Assembly (NCBI GenBank): GCA_002286715.1
Contig: NSJX01000110.1
Location: 1-30,948, forward strand
From: Dentipellis sp. KUC8613
Lineage: Eukaryota; Basidiomycota; Agaricomycetes; Russulales; Hericiaceae
Length of the DNA: 30,948 nt
Direction: 5' to 3'
Position 1 is the first letter of the stretch. The number at the start of each line of letters is the position of its first letter. Under the pieces are notes generated by a model. The model was given only the letters and a program-made list of their open reading frames with translations. It ran no database searches and was not told the DNA's origin. Below are positions 10,054 to 19,402 of the stretch, piece by piece. The position numbers and the translations under genes are program-made.

Positions 10054-12096
10054 GGCGGCGGTTATGGTACGCTAGGGGTTAAGTAAACGTGTAGGTTGGC
10101 GAAGCTTGTGACGGTGGCCGTCTTGAAGCAGTGTATCATCAACTTCCCGGTCTGTTGTGAGTAGATCTCCGGCCTGTTAGGTGTAGAATTGAAAGAGAAA
10201 CGAGCGGCGAGGTGAGGATATGTTACGCCCGTTAGGAGGGGGAAAAGATAGGATGTGGTCTTCTGCACACGGTGATAAGAGTCAGAATAAGTAGGATATG
10301 TCGCGGGGTCGCTGATTCCGCCCCGCAAGCCTCGCCGGCCCGCTTCCCGATAAGCACGATGGCGCGGGCCGACGCGCCGTCAAGTTGCCTTGCAGCAAAT
10401 ACCGTCGATGCTCAAACTTGTAAGTTTATGGCCAACCTCAGGTGTAGAGCTCATGCCGACCTAACTGTTACTGTAAGTCTGGCTTCTTGTGCGGACTCAT
10501 TGCAACAAGCCTCCTTTTTACTAACTAACGCCATGATTCGCAGTCCCGTTTGATCATCATGCGAGCATCTGCCGGTGCTCACTAGAGGTTGTTTGGCCCA
10601 TTCTCTACTCCTTGTGATGCTGGACGACTTGACGCTCCAATTCTCACCTGCGGATCTCTGACCCTTTAAAACACTGCTTCTAACCAAATACAAGGACCTG
10701 CGAGACCCGGGCATTCTTTGCCGGCACCATAGTGGCATAGCCACTTGCAGACAACGGCATTCTCTGTCGCCGCTCTCAATATGTACACGGTGCAGCACCG
10801 TCCAAAGTGGGCCATCGCTCGAGCTGGTTGTGTTTCTCGCGCGACCATGTTATCAGCGAATGGTAGCCTTCATTCCAGAATCTACGAACGGCGGTACTTG
10901 TATCCAACTTGATCTTGCGCCCCGACTACCGTCTTTGCCTGGTTGTGCATCATCTTCTTCAATTGCCTCAAATTTGTCTGGTGGATGACAACATGATGGC
11001 CGCTTCTTGGACTCTTTGTGGACGTCTCACGTTGGGCGCGCTTTTCTCTGGTATTCATCGTGGGCTGTGGGAATAACAGGGCGCCATTGATTGGCTTTTC
11101 AGTCGCGACCTGTGCATCAGGGCATGGTAAACTCGCGGACTTCCGACATGCTCTTCGCGCGAGGTCTACGCAAGGTCTGGTCTGGGACCAACACGCAGCT
11201 TGTCGCTCGTCACCCGCTTGCTTGTCTATTTGCCTTTGCTGACAGATTATGCTCGTCGCTGGATGACAATGTGGGTGACTGTATTATATATCTGTACTTC
11301 TAATCAGCACGGATCTGCCGTGCCTCCAACCCTATATCCGACCCTAGGAAGCTTCTTCGGCGTCTTGCGTCTGGTCCTGTGTTGACGCTACGATCAGCAC
11401 GCCCCAGCACCCTTGCACTCCTGCTGCATTTCTCCGGGCATCAGACTGCTTATCGTGATCTTCTTTTCCATACGAAACTACGAGTAACAGATACAGCTTC
11501 CTCCATGATGTGGCTGTATTTGCGTCCGACACAGTTGTTTGTTACGGTGACTGGATTGATAAACAGCTGAATAAAGAACGCCTTGCGTTGGCCTGATGCG
11601 CCCGCGCCACGTAAAAATTTCGCAGTCATTCATCGCACCTCCGCTGTTCACTTCCTTCTTTTTCACCCAAGTACCACGAACACAGCCTAGCGCCACGCCG
11701 AGCGCAACATCCTTTCTATAATCGACTTGAGTTCGACCCTGCTAGGACTGAATAGCGCTTATCGCTGAGCCATGTGTGCACACATCCCACGGCAATGACT
11801 CTTCTGAGAGCGCCAAAGGGCAGCTGACGCCGCCAAGGAGTCATTGCGACCGCGAGCGCATGGGGCGCGCACCGCCGCCCTTCCCAAAACGGCGCGTCGG
11901 GCGTCGGGATAGTTACATAATCCCGCCATGGGGCGTCTGGAGACCAATCGTCGGCGTCGCGGCGCACCTCGGCGCGCCTCGTGTGACGACCTCGTTGTCA
12001 CCATGAACATCAAATTCAGGTCCACAGGCACCGCATGCCGCCGCCATTGGCGCGCAATTCAGTCGACGCGTCCGCACGCGTCCATATCCCGTCGCG
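10054..12096. other. 2.0 kb gene-poor region
   Basis: This is the divergent region between the MFS gene (-) and the ankyrin gene (+). Its reading frames are all under about 120 codons, overlap on both strands, and show no family motif or codon bias. A short perfect inverted repeat lies at 10731-10745 (AGTGGC, 3 nt loop, GCCACT). No transposon ends, tRNA or simple-repeat array were recognised. Confidence 0.5.
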
Positions 12097-12102
12097 TATA
12101 AA
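12097..12102 (+). promoter_or_regulatory. TATA box of the ankyrin-repeat gene
   Basis: TATAAA occurs 100 nt upstream of the ATG at 12197, in a GC-rich context, and is followed by a CT-rich leader. Position and sequence fit a core promoter. Confidence 0.6.
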
Positions 12103-12196
12103 GCGACCGCGTCCTGCTCTGTTGCCGCCTCATCGCGCCCCGCGTCGTGCGATACCACCTCACCCTCCTCGACCTCCTTGCTGACCATCTTCGACC

Positions 12197-15100
12197 ATGG
12201 TGCGCACCACGCAGAACTACCCCAGCCAGAACGCAGAGGCGAACGCCTTCCTCAACCGCCTCGCCAAGATCCCGCCGCGCGGGCCCGTCTCGCTCGACGA
12301 CGTGCTGCTGCCGTCCCTCGACGACGAAGCCGAGCTGCGCAAGCTCTTCGCGCAGGACAAGGCCCACGCGCGGCTCGCCGACAAGCACGTCGGGCTCGTC
12401 GACGTCTTCGCCGCGCCCAGGAATGCGCGCGTGACACGCGCACGCGTCGTCGCGGACGATGCGGACCTCATCGCCAAGTACGTCATGCCGCTCCCCGCGT
12501 CGCGCCGGCGCGCGGACCACGCGCCCGCCGTGGTCGAGGACCTCGACGAGTTCAAGAAGAACTGGGCGATCTTCACCGAGGGCTCGCTGTCGCAGCTGTT
12601 CGACTGGAACAATGTCGTTGCGGCCGGCGGGTCCGTGCTCGCGTGCATGACGCCCGTCCCGGACGTCGCGAAGGCGTCGAAGAGGAGCATGCGCAAGTAC
12701 TTCCATGAGGCGGCGTATCCGACCTCGGATATCGACTTGTTCCTGTGGGGGATGACGCCGGAGCAGGTATGTCGCGTCGCGGTTATATCAGAGAGGACTG
12801 AAGCTCATATATGCGCGGCAAGGCCGAGAATAAGATCAGGGCTATCTACGACGCCGTTCGCGACTCTGTCCCTTGGGACGTGACCTGCGTGCGCACCAAG
12901 CACACGGTTTCAATTCACTGTATGCTGCCTCCTTGGACCCATATATTCACTCTAACGTCCACCTTCCAGCCCAATACCCCTATCGCTCCGTCCAGATCGT
13001 TCTCCGGCTGTACCAGTCCCCCGCAGAGATCCTGGCTGGCTTCGATGTCGACGCACCCTGCTCATTATACGACGGCCAGCGCGTCTACGCGAACCCGCGC
13101 GCCATCGTTGCCATGATCCGCCAATGCAACACTGTCGACATGACGCGTCGTTCGCCTTCGTACGAGGTGCGCCTGGCGAAGTACTCGATGCGCGGCTTCG
13201 AGGTGTACATTTCCAACCTCCGCCGCGCGGACATCGACCCAACTGTCAGTCCACCCCTTGCCCTACATGCTTCACTCCTTGCTTATTCGTGTTTTCAGAT
13301 CTTCGAACGCTCCATCAACCGCATCCAAGGCTTGGGCCGCCTCCTCGTCCTCGAGAAGCTCGCCGACCCCGACTCACGCGTGCGGTACCTCAACGACCGC
13401 AGCACGCTGCGCGGGCGGCCTCTGGTCGCGAACTACTACTACAGCCGGCAGAGCCGGCAGGCGCGCAAGTATAATGGCGACCTGAAGTCGCAGGCTGCAT
13501 TCAGCGGGCTGGAGATGAACGACTACGATGTCGTGTCGCTGCATATTCCGTATGGGCCTGGCTGGACGTGCGGGCGCATTGAGAAGCTCATTTACAAGAC
13601 GGTGAGTCGTCTGTTATCTTTGTCTGCCGTGTCACCTCTAAATGTGTGTGTCGTAGGATCTGGGGATGAATAGTAAGCATGGGTTGGGTTTGTTATCTTC
13701 TCGTACTAATTATTTCCTTAGCTCCGTATAATCCGAAGAACGAGCACCGCAGGCTGCATCGCCATCCTGCTTTCTTCGGTGCCATTGAACACTGTCTCGA
13801 GGACTGCTGCGAGGTAGACAGTCCATTTCTTATGACGGATCTAGCAGTAACCTTTGGTCCCAGTGCTGCCCCGAGCCCCGCAACAAGGAGGAACATGAGC
13901 TTCAGGACGAAGAAGACAAGGTCTACGTCCGCGGCCGCATCGCGTACGTGTCATTCTCCGCCCTCCCTCTGCGCAACCCCCTCACCCCGCTCCAGATTCA
14001 TCGAAGAGGACCCCGGGCGCCAAAGCATGTCCGGGAGCTTCAACCCGATCGACGAGGGCGAATGGAGCGAACAGGCGTACGTGCAGGCCGTCGCCAAGTT
14101 CTTCGCGGCGATCAGCACGGGCGACCGCGTCGGCGTGAAACAGATGATCGAGGACGGCGAGGACGTCAACCGCCGGGACTACGTCGGGCGCACGGCGCTG
14201 CACTACGCGCTGCTGGCGGGGCAGCCCGCCATCGCGTGCGACCTCGTCGACGCGGGCGCGCGCATGACCGCGCGCCTGCCGGGGGGGCGCAGCGCGCTGC
14301 ATCTGGCGGCGCAGACGGGCCATGCGGCGGTCATCCGCAAGATGCTCGAGCGCAGCGCGGTGAATGAGGAGAAGGCGAAAGAGGAGGAGGAGCTCAGGAA
14401 GAAGAAGGAGGAAGAGGCGGCGATGGAGGTCGAGGACGACGAGCGGCCGAGCAGTGAGGACGATTGGTCCTCCGAAGGCGACGAGGACGACGACGAGGAC
14501 GGCGACGAGGACGAGCAGGAAAAGGCCGAGCCGAAGGACGACACGAATGTGCTCGACGACAACGAGGAAGAGCCGGACATCCTCGACGTCAACATGACCG
14601 ACTGGGACTACTTGTTCTCGCCGCTCGCGTTTGCGATCATCGCCGGGTCTTTGGACTGCGTCGAGGCGCTGCTGACTGCCGGTGTCGACCCGAAGGCCAC
14701 CTCGAAGGGCAAAGACGGCGGGTCGTACCAGCCGTTGTCCATGACCATGTACACGGACGACGAAGACCGCGCGGTGGAGATCGCTGCTCGGCTTCTCGGG
14801 TCTGGAGTCACGTCCTCGATGTCTGACAGCTTGGCGACCGATTTCCACCGCTTCGTCGCCGCCCGCAAGACCAAGCTCGTGTCCGCTGTGCTTCGCCGCG
14901 ATGCCAATGCCAAGATCGTTGTGGAACACCCCGCAACGATAAACTTTGACCTGGCCTTCCCCATTGTCGGCTCTATCGGCGTTGGAGACTATGCTACGGT
15001 TGCCGTCCTCCTCGCGCACGGCGCTAAGCTTAATTATACCGAAGAAGAAGTGTCGAAAGCGGCGGATGCCAGGGGAGTGTAAGTTATCCGTCATTGTCTT

Positions 15101-18100
15101 CCCACCTTGTGCTTTAGATACTGACAGGCCGACAGCTTGTGGAACTTGAATGCCGGCAAGCACTGGCAATCGAAGATTTACCTGCCCGTCGAGGTCGCTC
15201 TCGCGCGCCACGACTACATCGTGCCGATGCTCATCTCTCTCGGCGCCGAAGCCAACTTCAAGATCAAGCGGTTCGCGAATTTGGATCCCACATTACAACA
15301 CACGGTCCTCGACTGGACGCGCAAGGCGCTGAAGTACTACAACCCAGCCGAGTTCTTCAAGCGGGACGAGGTGACCACGGAGCGCCCTATGGACGCGCCC
15401 GCCGGCGACAGCTGGTCGGAGTATAAGGCATACCTCAAGTCGTTCGAGTCGACTCACTACGTAAGGCATGTTCCAGACAAGGAGAGCCCCGCCGATATCG
15501 CGCGCATCTACAGCTACATTCAGGAGATGGAGACTGTCCTCGTCGAGCATGGATCGGAGCCGAACCCCACCCCGGCCGCGAAGCCTGCGACTCCCGCCAT
15601 CGTGCAGCAAAATTTCCCGAAAGTCTCCGGCTACAAGCGGCACAGCGCGTATTCGAACTACGATCTGGTGCCCCTGCACCTGAAGGTGCTGTACGACGAG
15701 CTGTACGAGGCGTGCTGGAACGGCGACAATGCGCGCATCGAGGAGCTGTGTCTTCCCAAGCACCCCTCGAAGACCGACCCGCCCCTCCAGATTTCTGTGC
15801 AGACTGCGCATCCGGCTAATCATTCGGGTGCGTGTTGTGAGATTCTCGAGAGATATCTAACGTCCCATGCTGATATGTGATTCAGAGCATTCGCCTCTCT
15901 CCGTCGCCATCCAGCGCAGGAAGTGGGACACGGCGCGGTTGATTCTTGCCATCGCATACGCACAGTACTTCCCCAATGAAGTCACTGAGCGGTTCAACGT
16001 CAATGACCTTGTCGGCGGTAAGTACAAGTTTGGTGCGAAAGTCATTTCGTTCTGATTGCTTCCCATAGACGATGATGACGAGGACGACGAGGACGACGAG
16101 GATGACGACGTCGACATGGACGACAGCGAGGTCGACTTGACGGACATCGCAGAGCGCCCGTCCGCCGTCCACTGCAAGGCCTCGCCGAGTCGGATGCTCA
16201 CGAACACGCACGGCCTGTGGATCTCCAAAGACGGCAAGTCCCACGACACGCCGATCATGGAGCGGGCCGTCATGGAGGACGACTTCGAGGCGTTCGTGAA
16301 GATCTGCGACCTGTACAAGGCGGTCGACGAGGACCTGTGGCCGAACAGCTACGTCCCGGACTACATCATGAAGTGGGACCGCCCCGACATGCTCGACGAG
16401 CTCATCCGGCGCACGGGCTGCTCCATCAACGTCCCGGTCGTGGCGAAGGACGGCGACGACGATGTGGTCGTGGACGGGAAGCCGATCTCCAAGGAGCGCG
16501 TGTACCTCGGGCTCAACATCCAGGGCAAGAAGAGGAAGGACCTCGCGACGCGGCGCACGAACAACCGCGAGCGCCTCTACAAGTCGCTGCTGCACGATGC
16601 CGTGTTGGCGGGTGCGTCCAGGATTGTCGACTACCTGGCGACGGACCGCCCGCTGCAGGCGTTCCGCTACTACGGCTCGACGCATACGAACCCCCGTGGC
16701 ACATTCCTGCGCGAGACGAAAGATCTGGAGAGCGTCCTGCCGGGATGGCTTGGCTGGGAGATCAACTCGCTGAACGAGTCTCCGCTTACTGCAGCGATCA
16801 ACCTTGGGCAGGACCGCTTCGGCATCATCAAGCAGCTGTTCGAGAAGAAGCCTCAGCTGATGCTGGACGCGATGAATGCTGTGTAAGCTCCGCAATTCTT
16901 CTCTCGCGATGTATGCAGACTGACTGTGATCTAATAGGGTGAAGTTCGTGGGCGTTAACGCGCTTACCCTTGCTGTATACAGTAGCGTCAGGAAGGACGA
17001 TGAAAGCAACACGGAGCTGCTTGACTTCTTCCTGGACAAGGGATGCGACGCCTCCATCCGTGATTCGAGAGGGTACGCAAGATCGCGCCGTGCTTCCCAA
17101 AAACATTGCTGACTTGGTTTATAGATGGAATATTTACCATCTGGCTGCCGTCGCAGTCAACGACGCGACCCGTGCTAGCACTCTTGAACATCTCCTGAAG
17201 GTCTTGCCCAAGGACATGACGGATGCGCTGATGCTCCAACAATCGAAAGAAGCTCTCAATACGGTGAGCCGTACCTCTCCTCTCTTCGTTCGCCTTGCTC
17301 ACCATCACCATAGCCCCTCATGCTTGCCGTGAAGAGAGGACGGACCGCTACTGTCGAGGTCATGCTGAAGCACGGCCTCGACGCCTCTATCTTCAGCCTC
17401 CGCGACACGAAAGGCTCAATCCCCCTGCACATCGCCGTCCAGAACTGCAACGACGAGATGGCGCGGCTGCTCATCAGGCACGGGCCCCCCGAATGCCTCT
17501 TCATCGAGAACGGCGTCGGGCAGACCGCCGTCGACGTCGCCATCCAGAAGCGCCTGAACGCCCTGCAGGCGTGCCGCATGGGCAGCATCAGCGCGCCGCA
17601 GATACTCGCCGTCCCGATCTACAACGTCGGGCGCGTGCCGCTGCAGCTGGACGAGCTGGAAGAGCAGGTGCCGAAGCTGCGCGCGACCCTCGACGGGCTG
17701 CTCCAGGAGGGCCAGCTGAAGCAGGGCACGAAGCTCGCGACGGAGCTGTCGGTGTTCACGGGGCAGATGGAGGCGAAGCTCGCCGTGCTGCAGTCCGAGG
17801 CGGCGCAGAAGGCCGCGGATAAGCCCGAGGGACGCGCGGTGGATCCGCGTAATGCCAAGACGGACGTGTACGCCGTCGCGGATATCGTGCGGGCCGCGGT
17901 CGCGCAGACGAAGGGCCACCGCAAGCTTGTGCACCTTCTCGACGTGCAGAAGTCCGTGCAGGCGAACCTGGAGCGCTATATAGTGGAAGAGGACCCGCAG
18001 AAGGTGCTAGAGCAGAAGATGAAGCAGACGGACGGCTTTGCGCCGGAGCCCGTGGCGGAGGACCCGGCGGAGCTGCAGGGCCCGCAGAAGATTGTTGTGT

Positions 18101-18123
18101 TGTCTGGGAAAGACGGCTGGTAG
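12197..18123 (+). CDS. Large ankyrin-repeat protein with nucleotidyltransferase-like N-terminus
   Basis: Fourteen exons (12197-12766, 12823-12919, 12970-13244, 13299-13601, 13657-13672, 13722-13813, 13864-13943, 13996-15078, 15136-15827, 15886-16017, 16069-16882, 16938-17072, 17125-17263, 17314-18123) keep one frame throughout and give about 1,745 residues. The N-terminal ~450 residues carry GGS (144-146), TSDIDLFLWG (176-185), YPYRSVQIVLRLY (225-237) and FDVD (247-250), reminiscent of the pol-beta nucleotidyltransferase fold. Ankyrin-type helices follow: GRTALHYALLAGQ and GRSALHLAAQTGHAAVI (about 516-590), SPLAFAIIAGSLDCVEALL (about 683-), SPLSVAIQRRKWDTARLIL and a C-terminal block including SIPLHIAVQNCNDEMARLLI. 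Two Glu/Asp-rich stretches (about 592-680 and the start of exon 11) separate them. It resembles a fungal family of ~1,200-1,700-residue proteins known to me only as hypothetical ankyrin proteins. A split into two genes is unlikely because all joints are phase-consistent. Confidence 0.8.
13657..13672 (+). other. 16-nt micro-exon of the ankyrin gene
   Basis: Exon 5 encodes D-L-G-M-N plus one base. It lies between a CGTAG acceptor and a GTAAGC donor, with introns of 55 and 49 nt on either side. It keeps the frame between TACAAGACG (exon 4) and CTCCGTATAAT (exon 6). Confidence 0.65.
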
Positions 18124-18539
18124 GCAGGGGCTTGATGGAGCAGCGACGTATATATCACAATGTGTACAGTAGCAATGACAACAGTTTTCGCATTACTTCT
18201 GTGCATCTCCCGACCGACCCGCGTCGCATGCGGTCGTGTGTTATTCTTGTGCATTTGATGGTGCGTCTTGGGACAGAGCAGCAGCAGGTATTCCACGACT
18301 AGGCCGTGATGAAGTATACGACCTTCGCGCCCGGTAGAGTGAACATTCTTCATCTTCCATTTGCCTGCGTTGGGTTTGTGTCAACGACGTGATATGGTGT
18401 AAATGTCAGAACTTGGAGTTTCCTGTCGTAGTGGAGGATATATTGAGGGCTTGGAATTGTCGGGACCGCGGACGAGGACACAGAGTGAGAGGGCCACTCA
18501 TTCCAACCACGAAACGACACGTTGATCAAAATACAGGGC
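18124..18539. other. 3' flank of the ankyrin gene
   Basis: About 400 bp between the ankyrin stop codon and the tRNA terminator. It should hold the 3' UTR. No coding pattern is visible on either strand. Confidence 0.5.
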
Positions 18540-18546
18540 AAAAAAA
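18540..18546 (-). terminator. Pol III terminator of tRNA-Gln
   Basis: Seven consecutive A on the + strand give TTTTTTT downstream of the minus-strand tRNA, the standard RNA polymerase III stop signal. Confidence 0.85.
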
Positions 18547-18565
18547 GCGAGCATTTATTCCATCC

Positions 18566-18651
18566 AGGTCATACCAGGAATCGAACCTGGGTTACAGGAA
18601 GTCACACTGTCAAGTCAGAATCCTGGGTGCTAACCGCTACACTATATGACC
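18566..18651 (-). tRNA. tRNA-Gln(CTG) with a 14-nt intron
   Basis: The minus strand folds as a tRNA: acceptor stem GGTCATA (18651-18645) pairs with TATGACC (18573-18567), followed by discriminator T (18566). The D arm reads GTGT...GCAC, the anticodon stem is CAGGA/TCCTG, and the T arm contains GGTTCGATTCC (B box). The anticodon is CTG, reading CAG (Gln). After A37, 14 nt (18614-18601) interrupt the anticodon loop at the canonical 37/38 position. A run of seven T on the transcribed strand (18546-18540) provides a Pol III terminator about 20 nt downstream. The encoded sequence has no CCA end, as expected for eukaryotes. Confidence 0.95.
18601..18614 (-). other. tRNA-Gln intron
   Basis: These 14 nt separate anticodon-loop base A37 from T38. 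Removing them restores a seven-base loop closed by CAGGA/TCCTG. Confidence 0.85.
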
Positions 18652-19402
18652 ATGTTGCTCGTTCGACACGCCAAAGGATGTATCAAATTTTGATCTGGAT
18701 CACTGGGTCTCATGCACGTGACTAGACAGTCTACAAAATGCTGTAATATCCTAATATCCTGACACGATGAACGGCACGAAAAAGCTGCGATTCCGCGTCT
18801 TTCTTCGGAACTTCCACTACACGATGTCTTCGAGGACCACCACTCAGCATCCTGACCTTTTCCCCGTGTTTTTGCCCTGTTTTCCTTCTTTTTCAACCAA
18901 CGGGCACCCGTTCACGTCGTATCGGTCACATCTGTGGATGTCGTCTACACTTCGTATGGAAGAACGCGGCGGTGAGGAGGAAGGGGTGGGTGGTTGAGAG
19001 ACGGTTGGTGGAGGCGTGACCTATGTGACCGCATGTGACGTGTCCCTTTGTTGTGTCCTCTGGAGTCACGTGTCACGCCACTCTCGCTTTCCTTCATCCT
19101 CTCCTCCTCCTCCCCGTCCCTCTCTATCCTCTTAACTCCCTCTCTCGTTTACCAGCATATACGACGGGGAATCCTAGCTGTGATCAGGGTGCTCAATCTT
19201 GAGCACAGAGTCGTGGCATAGAGGTTGCTCGCCCAGCCTTGGTCTTGCCATCCTTCTTCTCCTTCCTCCAGTTGAACGCCATCCACCACAGCTCCTCCCT
19301 GCTTTGAGCTAGGTTCCTCCAAACTTCTCTCGAGCAGAGGAACGCGGCATAGAAGTTGCTCGTCCAACTTCTCTGCTTCAACTTCTCTTCTCCGCTCATC
19401 TC
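18652..19402. other. Promoter and leader region of the Yta7-type gene
   Basis: The stretch contains GTGACC/GTGACG/GTCACG-like words (about 19015-19075), then a strongly CT-rich block (about 19080-19145), then the presumed 5' UTR. An imperfect ~40 bp duplication lies in that leader (19201-19240 and 19332-19371). No protein-coding pattern is seen. Confidence 0.5.
19201..19371 (+). repeat. Imperfect ~40 bp direct duplication upstream of Yta7
   Basis: The segment starting GAGCACAGAGTCG at 19201 and that starting GAGCAGAGGAACG at 19332 share GGCATAG, GTTGCTCG, CCA and similar spacing over about 40 bp, 131 bp apart. The pair lies within the last 200 bp before the ATG. Confidence 0.6.

Noticed and set aside
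13982..15211. 409-codon minus-strand open frame opposite the ankyrin gene
   Set aside because: It is an antisense shadow of GC-rich, codon-biased exons 8-9 of the + strand gene, with repetitive Val/Leu/Arg content and no motif.
15882..17057. 391-codon minus-strand open frame
   Set aside because: Antisense shadow of ankyrin-gene exons 10-12; the sense strand carries the phase-consistent exons.
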